This document shows positions 36,568-46,021 of a stretch of DNA of 64,000 nucleotides, piece by piece. The translations under genes were made by a program, and so were the position numbers. The notes beneath the pieces are model-generated. The model searched no databases. It was not told the origin of the DNA and saw only the letters and a list, made by a program, of their open reading frames with translations. Each line of letters opens with the position of its first letter. Position 1 is the stretch's first letter. This DNA comes from Niallia sp. Man26 (GTDB lineage Bacteria; Bacillota; Bacilli; Bacillales; Cytobacillaceae), in contig NZ_CP095743.1 of assembly GCF_022049065.2 (NCBI RefSeq), forward strand, positions 2,929,001 through 2,993,000, given 5' to 3'.

Positions 36568-36704
36568 CTATTTCCCCCTATTACCCATGACTATCTATCT
36601 ATTAGTTATAAAAATAGTAAAATAACAATATAATACTTCTTCATTTTATAAATCTAAAGACATGATTACTAGGTGTAATTAATGGGAAATAAGACATGCA
36701 AAAC

Positions 36705-36740
36705 AAAAAAAGATGGCATCTACCAAAGCCATCTTTTTTT
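36705..36740 (-). terminator. Terminator after ccpA
   Basis: AAAAAAAGATGGC (36705-36717) pairs perfectly with GCCATCTTTTTTT (36728-36740); T run on the minus strand. Confidence 0.88.
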
Positions 36741-36749
36741 GAAAAATTA

Positions 36750-37748
36750 TTATTTTGTTGATCCTCTAGACTCAATACGGTGAGGCAATACAACGATGCC
36801 ATCTTCCACTGTTTCTTTGTTCATATACTTAGTCAACAACCTCATTGCCACTGCGCCAATATCATAAAGCGGCTGAACAACAGTTGTTAATTGCGGTCTT
36901 ACCATTAGTGTAAGCTTTGTATTGTCAGAACTGATAATTTCAAAATCGTCTGGAACCTTAAAGCCTTTATCTTCTGCACAGTGGATAACGCCGATTGCCA
37001 TTTCATCTGATCCAACGAAGATAGCAGTAGGCTTTTCAGCCAATTCCATTAGTTTGTCAAATGATTCCATACCAGATTCGTATGTGTAATCTCCTTCTAC
37101 AACAAGATCTTCATTAAAGGCAATGCCTGCATCCGCCAATGCTCGCTTATATCCTTCAAGCTTATGCAACTTGTTAATAGGCTCTTCTAATGAACCCAGC
37201 ACTAGTGCAATAACCTTATGTCCTTTTTCTACAAAAGAAGTAACAGCATCATAAGTTGCTTGCGCATAATCAATATTTACAGAAGCAATCTTTTTGCTTG
37301 ATTCAACGCTTGCTGCAAGTACAATCGGCACTGGAGACTTTTCAAATTCCTGAACATGCTCCTCTGTAATGTTACCGCCCATGAATACAATCCCGTCAAC
37401 TTGTTTTCCAAGCATTGTATTCAGAAGGTGAAGCTCTTTATCTTTATTTTGATCTGAGTTGCTCAAAATAATATTATATTTGTACATTGTTGCAATATCT
37501 TCAATCCCTCTAGCAAGCTCTGCATAGAAAGTGCTTGAAATATCAGGTATAACGACACCTACAGTCGTTGTCTTTTTACTTGCTAAACCGCGCGCTACAG
37601 CATTAGGTCTGTATCCTAAACGGTCAATTACCTCAAGGACCTTCTTCCTTGTTGCAGGTTTCACATTCGGGTTTCCGTTTACAACACGGGAAACAGTAGC
37701 CATTGATACACTCGCTTCCCTAGCGACATCATATATTGTAATATTCAT
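36750..37748 (-). CDS. ccpA: Catabolite control protein A
   Basis: CcpA is the master regulator of carbon catabolite repression in Firmicutes; with HPr-Ser46-P it binds cre sites. The 332-aa LacI-family product has the helix-turn-helix [23 protein letters not shown] at the start (residues 3-25) and the hinge [16 protein letters not shown] (about 49-64). The effector-binding core follows. ATG at 37748 follows AAAGGAGTG. It is the first gene reading away from aroA(G), as in B. subtilis, and has its own terminator. Confidence 0.96.
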   Translation of the reverse strand: MNITIYDVAREASVSMATVSRVVNGNPNVKPATRKKVLEVIDRLGYRPNAVARGLASKKTTTVGVVIPDISSTFYAELARGIEDIATMYKYNIILSNSDQNKDKELHLLNTMLGKQVDGIVFMGGNITEEHVQEFEKSPVPIVLAASVESSKKIASVNIDYAQATYDAVTSFVEKGHKVIALVLGSLEEPINKLHKLEGYKRALADAGIAFNEDLVVEGDYTYESGMESFDKLMELAEKPTAIFVGSDEMAIGVIHCAEDKGFKVPDDFEIISSDNTKLTLMVRPQLTTVVQPLYDIGAVAMRLLTKYMNKETVEDGIVVLPHRIESRGSTK

Positions 37749-38073
37749 GTTCTACACTCCTTTTAAACGTACATTCACTATATTTATTTTACGGCAAGTA
37801 GCTAGAACCTAAACATTGTTTGTTTCAATTTAGCTAATCTTGTCTGATTATGTATTTAATCATACGATAACGTTGCAAATGCCGCAATGACAAGCTTTCA
37901 TTTTTTTTCAAAAAAGCTGTTTTTTTTAATTAATTAAGGTTAGCCCTGTTGTCAGAGCGTTTTCATTTCTAAATATTCTAACATATATGAATCTAAAATG
38001 CCCGTGATACCTATTATCACTACTCATTTTATAGACATTTTCCAACAAACTTATACCTAATGAAAGAGCAAAC
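37749..38073. other. Intergenic region between aroA(G) end and ccpA start
   Basis: The 325-base gap is AT-rich. A possible minus-strand ccpA promoter is TTGCAA with TACATA 18 bases later (near 37875-37846). TTGCAACGTTATCG looks like a cre site but lacks the central spacing. No ORF. Confidence 0.35.
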
Positions 38074-38107
38074 AAAAAAGCAGATGGTATCATCCATCTG
38101 CTTTTTT
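38074..38107 (-). terminator. Terminator after aroA(G)
   Basis: AAAAAAGCAGATGG (38074-38087) pairs perfectly with CCATCTGCTTTTTT (38094-38107). Confidence 0.9.
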
Positions 38108-38114
38108 CAAAAAA

Positions 38115-39191
38115 TTATGCTCTTACGTATGGTGACTCAAGAATTGATTTGTAGAACTCATCGAATTGCGGAATATCCATTTGCTGTGCAGAATCTGACA
38201 GAGCAACTGCAGGATCCGGGTGAACCTCAGCCATAACGCCGTCTGCTCCGATTGCAAGTGCTGCTTTAGCACAAGGCAACAGCAAATCTTTTCTTCCAGT
38301 TGAGTGTGTTACATCAACAAATACAGGAAGATGTGTTTCTTGTTTTAAGATTGGTACTGCAGAGATATCAAGGGTATTTCTTGTAGCACGTTCGTATGTG
38401 CGGATACCGCGTTCACAAAGCATGATTTGGTCATTACCTTGAGAAATAATATATTCAGCTGCGTTAATGAACTCCTCAATTGTGGCAGCAAGTCCTCTTT
38501 TTAACAAAACAGGCTTCTTCACACTACCAGCTGCTTTTAATAACTCGAAGTTTTGCATGTTACGAGCACCGATTTGAATAACATCAATGTAATCCAATGC
38601 TTCTTCAATATGCTGTGGGCTTACGATTTCACTGATTACACGAAGATCGTATTCATCAGCAACACGCTTTAGGATTTTTAGACCTTCTACACCAAGACCT
38701 TGGAAATCATAAGGAGATGTTCTTGGTTTAAACGCTCCTCCACGAAGCAATGTTAAACCTTTTGCTTTTACACTTTCAGCAACTTTTGCAACTTGCTCAT
38801 ATGACTCAACTGAACATGGACCAAAGACGAATTTAGGTACTCCATCGCCAATTTTTGTTCCTCTAATATCAACAATTGTATCTTCCGGTTTCTTTTTACG
38901 GGAAACAAGAAGTGCTTTGCTGTCATCTTCTTGCTGCAGCTGCAGACCAGCTTTGAAGATTTGTTTGAACAAGTGGGCAATCGTTGCATTATCGAACGGC
39001 CCGTCGTTTTTAGCTAAAATATCGTCAAGCATTTTGCGTTCCCTTACAGGGTCATAACGATGTGCTCCATGTGTCACTTTTGTTTGTGCGATTTTTTGGA
39101 CTAAGTTAGCTCTCTCGTTAATCTTCTCTAAAATTTCTAAGTTTAACTCATCAATTCTGTCACGAAGCATTTCCAATTCTTTATTGCTCAC
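38115..39191 (-). CDS. aroA: Bifunctional chorismate mutase / DAHP synthase
   Basis: It joins phosphoenolpyruvate and erythrose 4-phosphate to DAHP, the first step to aromatic amino acids; the mutase domain makes prephenate and confers feedback control. The 358-aa product has an N-terminal chorismate mutase helix bundle (about 1-85) and a type I-beta (KDSA-like) DAHP synthase (from about 100) with FGPCSVES and [15 protein letters not shown]. The start is GTG at 39191, giving the B. subtilis length and N-terminus (MSNKELEML); the Shine-Dalgarno GGAG is unusually close (3 bases). TTG at 39215 is the alternative. Confidence 0.94.
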   Translation of the reverse strand: MSNKELEMLRDRIDELNLEILEKINERANLVQKIAQTKVTHGAHRYDPVRERKMLDDILAKNDGPFDNATIAHLFKQIFKAGLQLQQEDDSKALLVSRKKKPEDTIVDIRGTKIGDGVPKFVFGPCSVESYEQVAKVAESVKAKGLTLLRGGAFKPRTSPYDFQGLGVEGLKILKRVADEYDLRVISEIVSPQHIEEALDYIDVIQIGARNMQNFELLKAAGSVKKPVLLKRGLAATIEEFINAAEYIISQGNDQIMLCERGIRTYERATRNTLDISAVPILKQETHLPVFVDVTHSTGRKDLLLPCAKAALAIGADGVMAEVHPDPAVALSDSAQQMDIPQFDEFYKSILESPYVRA

Positions 39192-39356
39192 TATCTCCAT
39201 CATCCCTTCTATCAATAATCCAAATCAGTGTTTTCTATAACCTGTTTGGACAACTGCCGATTATTCTTTATACCAACTAAAAAATATGTTACATTTCTTT
39301 TAATTGGGTTTATTATAAAACAACTTTATTCGGTTGTCACTACTTTTCTTTATTAA

Positions 39357-39390
39357 TTAAACGCTTTTAAGCACTAAAGCGTTTTTATTC
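39357..39390 (+). terminator. Hairpin with T run in the leader of the FtsA-like gene
   Basis: AAACGCTTT (39359-39367) pairs with AAAGCGTTT (39376-39384), followed by TTATTC. It has the form of an intrinsic terminator on the plus strand, about 95 bases before the FtsA-like start and after a possible promoter (TTACAT 39290-39295, TATTAT 39312-39317). No gene ends here, so it may be an attenuator. Confidence 0.6.
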
Positions 39391-39484
39391 ATATTTTTTC
39401 TGTAAATATAAGTTAAACAATAACATTTATTATGTACACAATAAACCCATTTTTTATCATTTTCATTAAAAGAAGGTGTATTTT

Positions 39485-41641
39485 TTGCAAAATAAAGAAA
39501 AATTATTTGCATTAGATATTGGTACACGATCCGTAGTTGGCATTATCATTGAAGCTGATAGTGATAATTATCATGTTTCAGATATTCTTTCCATTGAGCA
39601 TAAAGAAAGAGCAATGCTAGACGGACAAATACATGATGTCCTTGCAGTAGCTAAAATCATTCAGGAAATTAAAACTAAAATGGAAGAAAAACATGGTCCT
39701 CTCCGCAAAGTCAGTGTAGCTGCAGCAGGGAGAGCACTAAAAACAGAAAAAGCTGCTTATACGGTAGAAATCGCAAGAAAACCAATGATGACTAAGCAGG
39801 ATATTCTACATATGGAGCTTGCGGCCGTCCAGCAGGCACAAAGTGCGGTTGCTGAAAAAAACAGTCGCGAAAACAGTCAATTTTATTATTGTGTTGGTTA
39901 TTCTGTGCTTCGTTACACACTTGATGAACAAGAAATGGGGAGCTTGATTGACCAGCAGGGAAATGTTGCAAAGGTAGAGATCATTGCTACTTTTCTGCCA
40001 AAGGTTGTCGTAGAATCATTGATTGCCGCATTGCACAGGGCAGATTTGGAAATGGAGGCTTTGACACTTGAACCGATTGCCGCCATTAATGTATTGATTC
40101 CTCCATCTATGAGAAGATTAAATGTCGCTCTTGTAGATATTGGAGCAGGAACATCCGATATTGCTATTACTGATGAAGGCACTGTTATCGCTTATGGCAT
40201 GGTTCCTGTCGCTGGGGATGAAATAACAGAAGCAATCAGCGATCAATATTTATTGGATTTTCCATTAGCAGAAGCAGCAAAAAAACAGCTCTCTGAACTG
40301 GAGCAAATAACGATTACTGATATTCTTGGCTTTTCTACAGACATAAGCAGAGCAGAAGTTATCAAGCAAATATCTCCTGCATTAGATAAGCTTGCAGACG
40401 CCATTTGCCGGGAAATACTGCTCCTGAATAACCATCAGTCACCAAAGGCTGTCATGCTTGTCGGCGGAGGTAGCCAAACACCTGCACTTCAAGAAAAAAT
40501 AGCAGAGCTGTTAAATTTGCCTGCGAACCGAGTTGCAATTAGAGGCATTGATGCTATTAATAACTTAACCTTTGAGGATTCGGCTATTAAAGGACCTGAG
40601 CTTGTTACACCAGCAGGCATTGCGATAGCGGCAGGTCAATCTCCTGTGCAATATAAAACTGTTTATGTGAACGAACAGCCTATCAGGCTGTTTGAAGTAA
40701 ATAAGCTGACAATTGGAGACTGTCTGCTTGCCTCTGGCCTCTCCGTATCTAAACTGTACGGCAAGCCGGGAATAGCAAAAATCATTTCTTTAAATGGGCA
40801 AAAAATTACTATCCCAGGAAGCCATGGGGAAGGACCTGTCATTACAAGAGATGGGGAAATTTGTTCATTAGATGATTTAGTCGAAAACGGGCAAAGTCTG
40901 AAAGTGGTAAAAGGCAAGGATGGAGAGCAGACACAAGTACAGATTAAGAGCTTGCTAGATTCAGATACTGGCAGAAGTGTGCGCATTAATGGCAAGGATT
41001 ACACAATTTGTGACAGAGTTTTCTGCAACGGGCAAGCAGCCTCTCTCGATAAATGGATAGAAGATCGTGATGTAATTGATGTAGTAACAGTCTATACCAT
41101 TCAAGAGCTCTTGGAAGGTCTTGAATTATACGATATGTTGGAGGAATTGCGTCCTTTCCAAATAAAAATCAATGAAAAGGATACTGTCATTCCAGCTTTT
41201 TCCGGAAAGCTTTATCGAAACGGACTACCCTCCAAGCTAAATCACAGCTTTGATACTAACGATGAAATTATGATTGAAAAAAGGCAGATTCCAACAGTCT
41301 CAGAATTGGCGGAAAGAAGACAGGTGCTGTTTGTTCAAGTGCTCCCTGTCACCTTTAATGGAAAGAAATTGACCCTCTCCAAACAGCTAGCTCAAGTTTC
41401 AAGAAATGGGCAAGCATTAAACCTAGAGGATAAAATTTATCCTAACGAAAAAATTCAAATTGAACAGAAACCTTTTGAAGGCTTCTTATTCCAAGATTTA
41501 TTTGCATATGTGCAAATAGATATGCCAAAAAGTAACCAAGGAAGCTTTGAACTGATGAAAAATGGGGAAAAAGCAACCTTTTTAACACCTATCGACAAAG
41601 GTGACGACCTTTCCATTGTCTGGAAGGTTGCTGCAACATAA
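39485..41641 (+). CDS. Large FtsA-like ATPase with repeated C-terminal beta domains
   Basis: The 718-aa product begins with an actin/FtsA-PilM fold (about 6-387): phosphate-1 motif LFALDIGTRSVVG, phosphate-2 VALVDIGAGTSDIAI (about 214-228), and adenosine motif VMLVGGGSQTP (about 323-333), with an SHS2/1C-like insert between. The remaining 330 residues, absent from true FtsA, contain about five copies of a short beta unit with the pattern NGxxxxLdxxIxxxDxIxI. The start is TTG at 39485 behind AGAAGGTG; GTG at 39476 overlaps that site. There is no obvious membrane helix. Its partner and function are unknown. It is divergent from aroA(G) and convergent with brxC. Confidence 0.85.
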   Translation: MQNKEKLFALDIGTRSVVGIIIEADSDNYHVSDILSIEHKERAMLDGQIHDVLAVAKIIQEIKTKMEEKHGPLRKVSVAAAGRALKTEKAAYTVEIARKPMMTKQDILHMELAAVQQAQSAVAEKNSRENSQFYYCVGYSVLRYTLDEQEMGSLIDQQGNVAKVEIIATFLPKVVVESLIAALHRADLEMEALTLEPIAAINVLIPPSMRRLNVALVDIGAGTSDIAITDEGTVIAYGMVPVAGDEITEAISDQYLLDFPLAEAAKKQLSELEQITITDILGFSTDISRAEVIKQISPALDKLADAICREILLLNNHQSPKAVMLVGGGSQTPALQEKIAELLNLPANRVAIRGIDAINNLTFEDSAIKGPELVTPAGIAIAAGQSPVQYKTVYVNEQPIRLFEVNKLTIGDCLLASGLSVSKLYGKPGIAKIISLNGQKITIPGSHGEGPVITRDGEICSLDDLVENGQSLKVVKGKDGEQTQVQIKSLLDSDTGRSVRINGKDYTICDRVFCNGQAASLDKWIEDRDVIDVVTVYTIQELLEGLELYDMLEELRPFQIKINEKDTVIPAFSGKLYRNGLPSKLNHSFDTNDEIMIEKRQIPTVSELAERRQVLFVQVLPVTFNGKKLTLSKQLAQVSRNGQALNLEDKIYPNEKIQIEQKPFEGFLFQDLFAYVQIDMPKSNQGSFELMKNGEKATFLTPIDKGDDLSIVWKVAAT

Positions 41642-41682
41642 AAAAAAGATGGCATGGGGAGTATCCCGTTGCCATCTTTTTT
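41641..41682. terminator. Bidirectional terminator, FtsA-like gene / brxC
   Basis: AAAAAGATGGCA pairs with TGCCATCTTTTT around a loop containing a second GGGGA/TCCCG pair. A and T runs flank it. Confidence 0.85.
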
Positions 41683-42008
41683 TATGCTTGTGCACTTGCT
41701 TCTTGAAGAGAGTCGACTGTAATTCCACCGTGTGATGCATTCCATACAACAGAACGGTCAGAGAACAACAAAGCTTGCGGCGATTCATGTCTAACCCCGA
41801 ATGTTTCAGCAATATAGTTAGATAGCGGTCTAGCCTCCTGTACAGCCAAATAATAGGTATCGATATCTTTATTTGTATCTGCATATTGGTTATATTCGTC
41901 AAATGCTGCCGCACTAATCGGACATGTTAAACTATGCTTCACAACGAATGCTTTCTTGCTGCTGTTCAAAACCTCTTCCAATTGTTCTACTGTCTCAATT
42001 TTTTTCAT
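41682..42008 (-). CDS. brxC: Monothiol bacilliredoxin BrxC (YtxJ)
   Basis: The 108-aa thioredoxin-fold protein removes bacillithiol from S-bacillithiolated proteins. It has a single Cys29 in SLTCPIS, the monothiol active site of the family. The start is ATG at 42008 behind GGAGGG; the longer frame to 42143 overlaps ytxH and lacks similarity. It is the last gene of the ytxG-ytxH-brxC operon, which fits its stress role. Confidence 0.92.
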   Translation of the reverse strand: MKKIETVEQLEEVLNSSKKAFVVKHSLTCPISAAAFDEYNQYADTNKDIDTYYLAVQEARPLSNYIAETFGVRHESPQALLFSDRSVVWNASHGGITVDSLQEASAQA

Positions 42009-42069
42009 GGATTTCCCTCCAGTTTTTGTCTTTACATAAAAAGGCAGCCCCATTAGCTGGGGCACCTTA

Positions 42070-42531
42070 TTATTGGTTATATCTGCTTTCTGTTTCATCA
42101 AACGCTTTTTTTGTTTCTTCCAGTTTCTTTTGGATTTCATCATACTCGCGCTTGAAAGGGTCGTCAGTTTCCGTACCTGCAGCAGCTTCTACATTATCTG
42201 TCTGCTGTTCGTCTTTCCCTCGATTTTTTACTTTCTCCATTAAACCATTGGAATGCTTCGTTACCGTATTGCCTAAGCTGCCTGTCTTATCTTTAGCAAT
42301 GCTGATATACTCAGTTCCTTTATCCTTAACTGTGCCAGAGAGCTCAATTCCTTTTTCTTTCAGAAGTCCTGCCTGCTGATTCAAATCCTGAATCAGTTCC
42401 TTACCAGGCTTTGGAGCAAGGAATAGAGCTGTCGCTGCTCCAACAATTCCGCCTACAATGGCACCTAGCAGAAAGTCTTTTCCGTTTGAGCTTTCATTTT
42501 CTACAACTGTTGTTTCGTATTCCCTTGTCAT
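42070..42531 (-). CDS. ytxH: YtxH family general stress protein
   Basis: The 153-aa product has one N-terminal glycine-zipper helix (DFLLGAIVGGIVGAATALFLAPKPGKE, about 18-44, shown by its GxxxG pattern and the family LAPKPGKE end) and then a long polar, amphipathic helical tail. The YtxH family is membrane-associated with unknown function; in B. subtilis it is part of the sigma-B regulon. Two ATGs, 42534 and 42531, follow AGGAGGGG; the second is better spaced. Confidence 0.88.
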   Translation of the reverse strand: MTREYETTVVENESSNGKDFLLGAIVGGIVGAATALFLAPKPGKELIQDLNQQAGLLKEKGIELSGTVKDKGTEYISIAKDKTGSLGNTVTKHSNGLMEKVKNRGKDEQQTDNVEAAAGTETDDPFKREYDEIQKKLEETKKAFDETESRYNQ

Positions 42532-42550
42532 CATTACCCCTCCTAAAAAA

Positions 42551-42994
42551 TTAATGAGCTTTTACTTTTATGTTACTCTCAGCAGCTTTGCGAGCTTTCC
42601 ACTGATCTCTGATGTTAAAGAACATCTTGCTGTATTGAAGTACTTGGGCAATCTTGTCCTGATTGTGGACAAGCTTTTGCTCCACATTTTGATTGATGTT
42701 TTGAATAGAATCATTAAATCCTTTAACTGAAGTGCCAATACCTTTAACAGCATCGACAACACTGTTGAGGCTTTCTGATTTTTGCTGAATATCCTCTGCC
42801 AAAACATTTGTCTTATGCAGTAAAATGGTCGTTTCCTTCGTGACACCATCAAGCTGTCTTTCAAGGCCAACTAATGTTTTGGAGACACTATCAAGTGTGA
42901 TATGTAACGATTTCAATGTTCTGGCAACATAAATTACCAAAATAGTGAAAGCAATGGCAATCAATGCAACACTGCAATATAAAATAATAATCAT
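42551..42994 (-). CDS. ytxG: YtxG, DUF948 membrane protein
   Basis: The 147-aa product has an N-terminal membrane helix (residues 2-24) followed by a long coiled coil with Leu/Val heptads and a basic C-terminus. This is the DUF948 layout. Function is unknown; its B. subtilis homologue is induced by general stress. ATG at 42994 behind GGAGGTG. It is the first gene of the ytxG-ytxH-brxC operon, with both sigma-A and sigma-B type promoters upstream. Confidence 0.9.
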   Translation of the reverse strand: MIIILYCSVALIAIAFTILVIYVARTLKSLHITLDSVSKTLVGLERQLDGVTKETTILLHKTNVLAEDIQQKSESLNSVVDAVKGIGTSVKGFNDSIQNINQNVEQKLVHNQDKIAQVLQYSKMFFNIRDQWKARKAAESNIKVKAH

Positions 42995-43023
42995 TTACTA
43001 TACACCTCCGCTTTTTCAATGTT

Positions 43024-43049
43024 TTTCCCAATTTGGCGAATGCCTAAAC
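43024..43049 (-). promoter_or_regulatory. Sigma-B-type promoter of ytxG-ytxH-brxC
   Basis: GTTTAG (43049-43044) and GGGAAA (43029-43024) are 14 bases apart on the minus strand, close to the sigma-B pattern GTTTAA-N12/15-GGGTAT. Confidence 0.65.
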
Positions 43050-43058
43050 CTTTCTTCT

Positions 43059-43087
43059 ATTATAGTTGGAAAAACAGCCAGAAACAA
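43059..43087 (-). promoter_or_regulatory. Sigma-A promoter of ytxG-ytxH-brxC
   Basis: TTGTTT (43087-43082) and TATAAT (43064-43059) are 17 bases apart on the minus strand, just upstream of the sigma-B-type site. Confidence 0.65.
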
Positions 43088-43276
43088 ATAAAACAGGTAA
43101 ATTCATCCTATAACTTTTGTGTCAAAAGACTCCCCTAGTTTAGGTTATTTCAGACAATATTATTTAAGAAAAATATTTTTTAGGGTACAATAATATAGTT
43201 GACCACATAATCGGGGGTTCGACGTATCTACATACAAAGAAGAGTCGAAATTTTTTAATAATATAGGAGGCATTTT

Positions 43277-44392
43277 ATGAAAGATCCACGTATTGAGCTG
43301 TTAGCTAAAAACTTAATTAATTACTCTATTCGATTGCAAAAAGGAGAAAAAGTACTTATTGAAAACTTCGGTTTGCAAAAGCAGCTAGTCAAAGCTCTTG
43401 TGAAGGAAGCATATGCTGCAGGCGGATACCCATTTGTTTCATTAAAGGATAATGATGTGAACAGATCATTGCTATTAGGTGCCCAAGAAGAACAATATGA
43501 AATGATGGCTGCCTTTGAAGCGAATGTAATGAGCCAAATGGATGCTTATATTGGACTTCGTGCAGGTGACAATATTAATGAACATGCAGATGTTCCTGCT
43601 GAAAAAATGAAAATCGAAGGCTCTACAATCGGAAAGAAAGTCCACAGGGAAATTCGTGTTCCGAAGACAAAATGGGTTGTGCTTCGTTACCCAAGTCCAT
43701 CTATGGCCCAGCTTGCAAAAATGAGCACAGATGGATTTGAAGATTTCTACTTTAATGTCTGCAATCTAGACTATGGCAAAATGGATAAAGCAATGGATAG
43801 TCTTGTTGATCTAATGAACAAAACGGATGAAGTAAAAATTACTGGCCCTGGAACTGATTTGACTTTCTCTATTAAAGATATTCCTGCCATCAAGTGCTCT
43901 GGCCAAATGAATATACCTGACGGGGAAGTTTATACTGCTCCTGTGCGCAATTCTGTAAACGGAACGCTTACCTATAATACACCATCTCCATACCAAGGAT
44001 TCACGTTTGAGCAGGTTAAGCTTACATTCAAGGATGGCAAAATCATTGAAGCAACTTCTAATGATACAGAACGCTTGAACGCAATCCTTGATACAGATGA
44101 GGGCGCAAGATTTATTGGGGAGTTTGCGATTGGGGTAAATCCATATATTCTTCATCCAATGCAGGATATTCTGTTTGACGAAAAAATTGATGGAAGCTTC
44201 CACTTCACACCAGGACAATGCTATGATGATGCATTCAATGACAATCATTCTAATATTCATTGGGATATGGTCAATATTCAAAGACCTGATTATGGCGGAG
44301 GAGAAATTTATTTCGACGGTGTGCTTATTCGTAAGGATGGAAGATTTGTTATACCTGAACTGGAGTCATTGAATCCAGAAAACCTTAAATAA
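43277..44392 (+). CDS. M29 family metallo-aminopeptidase
   Basis: The 371-aa product belongs to the AmpS/PepS/AmpT family of dinuclear-metal aminopeptidases that remove N-terminal residues from peptides. Visible family elements are VLRYPSPSMAQLAKMS (about 134-149), the metal ligand region GEFAIGVNP (about 280-288) and DNHSNIHWDMV (about 319-329). It is about 40 residues shorter than B. subtilis AmpS (about 410 aa), which fits the shorter subfamily. ATG at 43277 follows TAGGAGG. It converges on murC. Confidence 0.9.
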   Translation: MKDPRIELLAKNLINYSIRLQKGEKVLIENFGLQKQLVKALVKEAYAAGGYPFVSLKDNDVNRSLLLGAQEEQYEMMAAFEANVMSQMDAYIGLRAGDNINEHADVPAEKMKIEGSTIGKKVHREIRVPKTKWVVLRYPSPSMAQLAKMSTDGFEDFYFNVCNLDYGKMDKAMDSLVDLMNKTDEVKITGPGTDLTFSIKDIPAIKCSGQMNIPDGEVYTAPVRNSVNGTLTYNTPSPYQGFTFEQVKLTFKDGKIIEATSNDTERLNAILDTDEGARFIGEFAIGVNPYILHPMQDILFDEKIDGSFHFTPGQCYDDAFNDNHSNIHWDMVNIQRPDYGGGEIYFDGVLIRKDGRFVIPELESLNPENLK

Positions 44393-44398
44393 AATGAC

Positions 44399-44433
44399 AA
44401 AAAAAAGATGCTGCTTTTAGCAGCATCTTTTTT
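44399..44433. terminator. Bidirectional terminator, aminopeptidase / murC
   Basis: AAAAAAGATGCTGC (44401-44414) pairs perfectly with GCAGCATCTTTTTT (44420-44433). Confidence 0.9.
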
Positions 44434-44440
44434 ATACTAT

Positions 44441-45739
44441 TTACACAAGCGATTTTTCATACGCCTCTTGGAATTTCTGAACATCTCCAGCACCCATAAA
44501 TAGGATAACACTCTTTTCGTGTGCTTTCAGTGCTTCAATTTTTTCTTCTGAAATGACTTTGCTGCCTGGAATTTTCTCTGCCAAGTCTTCAATGCTAAGC
44601 TTGCCATGGTTTTCTCTTGCAGATCCGAATATTTCACACAAATAAGTGGAATCAGCCAAGCTTAAGCTTTCAGCAAATTCATTTAAGAAAGTTTGCGTAC
44701 GTGAGAATGTGTGCGGCTGGAATACTGCCACAATCTCTCTGTCCGGATACTTCTGTCTTGCAGCTTCAACCGTCGCTTTGATTTCCGTTGGGTGATGTGC
44801 ATAATCATCAATGATTACTTGATCTCCGATTTGTTTTTCAGAGAATCTGCGTTTTACACCTTCAAATGACATTAAGCGTTCCTGCACAATGCTTGCATCC
44901 AAATCTTCGTAATGACTTAAAGCAATAACAGAAAGTGCATTTAAAATATTATGGTTGCCAAATGTCGGAATTGAGAATGTATTATAGTAAGTATTTCTTA
45001 CATATACTTCAAACGTCGTACCTTCTGTTGACTTTACAACATTTCTTGCTTGGAAATCATTTTCATCGTCAAATCCGTAGAACACAACAGGCACTTTTGC
45101 TTGAATTTTTTGAAGCTGTTCATCATCACCACAAGCAAAGATTCCTTTGTTCACTTGCCAAGCCATTTCCTGGAAGGCAGAAAATACATCATCAACATTC
45201 GCAAAATAATCAGGATGATCAAAATCAATATTCGTCATGATGGCATAATCTGGGAAGTAAGATAAGAAGTGTCTTCTGTACTCACATGCTTCAAATGCAA
45301 AGTACTCCGCATTCTCCGTACCTCTTCCTGTTCCATCCCCAATTAAATATGCTGTCGGCTTCGCGCCTTTTATCACATGAGCAAGCAGCCCTGTTGTGGA
45401 TGTTTTACCATGGGCGCCTGTCACAGCCACACTCGTGAACTGCTTCATAAAGTCGCCTAAAAAACGATGGTAGCGGACAACTGGTAGACCCAGTGCGTTT
45501 GCTTCCACAACTTCTTCATGCGTATCAGGGAAAGCATTGCCCACAATGACATTCATTCCCGGCTGAATATTTTCCTTTGAGAAAGGAAGAATTTTAATTC
45601 CTGACTGTTCTAAAGCCACCTGTGTAAAAAATCTTTTTTCTACATCTGAACCTTGAACTTTTAATCCCATATCATGCAGGATTTGTGCAAGTGCACTCAT
45701 CCCTGACCCTTTAATACCTACGAAGTGGTAAATAGTCAT
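44441..45739 (-). CDS. murC: UDP-N-acetylmuramate-L-alanine ligase
   Basis: It adds the first L-Ala to UDP-MurNAc in peptidoglycan synthesis. The 432-aa product begins [18 protein letters not shown] (Rossmann-like loop), with the ATP-binding [13 protein letters not shown] near 104-116, the central ligase motif [21 protein letters not shown] near 309-318 and a C-terminal FMGAGDV. ATG at 45739 follows GGAGGTTC; in-frame sequence upstream to 45754 overlaps that site. It lies downstream of sftA, as in B. subtilis. Confidence 0.96.
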   Translation of the reverse strand: MTIYHFVGIKGSGMSALAQILHDMGLKVQGSDVEKRFFTQVALEQSGIKILPFSKENIQPGMNVIVGNAFPDTHEEVVEANALGLPVVRYHRFLGDFMKQFTSVAVTGAHGKTSTTGLLAHVIKGAKPTAYLIGDGTGRGTENAEYFAFEACEYRRHFLSYFPDYAIMTNIDFDHPDYFANVDDVFSAFQEMAWQVNKGIFACGDDEQLQKIQAKVPVVFYGFDDENDFQARNVVKSTEGTTFEVYVRNTYYNTFSIPTFGNHNILNALSVIALSHYEDLDASIVQERLMSFEGVKRRFSEKQIGDQVIIDDYAHHPTEIKATVEAARQKYPDREIVAVFQPHTFSRTQTFLNEFAESLSLADSTYLCEIFGSARENHGKLSIEDLAEKIPGSKVISEEKIEALKAHEKSVILFMGAGDVQKFQEAYEKSLV

Positions 45740-45826
45740 ATAAAGAACCTCCAACTATCGTATATCTTTTACACAGTATATGAAATGAACCTATAATTTG
45801 CTCATAGCATAAATTTCGCCACTATG

Positions 45827-45890
45827 GGCCTCGTAAGGGATATTACCTTTTTAAAGAAAATGCTAAAACAAGGTAATATCCAATCAGGCC
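45827..45890 (-). repeat. Two-part hairpin between sftA and murC
   Basis: GGATATTACCT (45838-45848) pairs perfectly with AGGTAATATCC (45871-45881); beyond a small internal loop GGCCT (45827-45831) pairs with AGGCC (45886-45890). No T run follows on either strand, so it is not a standard terminator. The 282-base gap has no ORF. Confidence 0.6.
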
Positions 45891-46021
45891 AGATTTAACT
45901 TTTTTTTCCTTTTTTCACTCACATTTATTCATTATACCATCTTTTATGGAGAAAAACTATGTATCAATCATATTCCCTACTGAAAGGATTTATATTAGTG
46001 ATACAGACAGTTTATGAAAAA

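Noticed and set aside
37855..37890. cre site upstream of ccpA (TTGCAACGTTATCG)
   Set aside because: The spacing around the central CG is one base short of the consensus.
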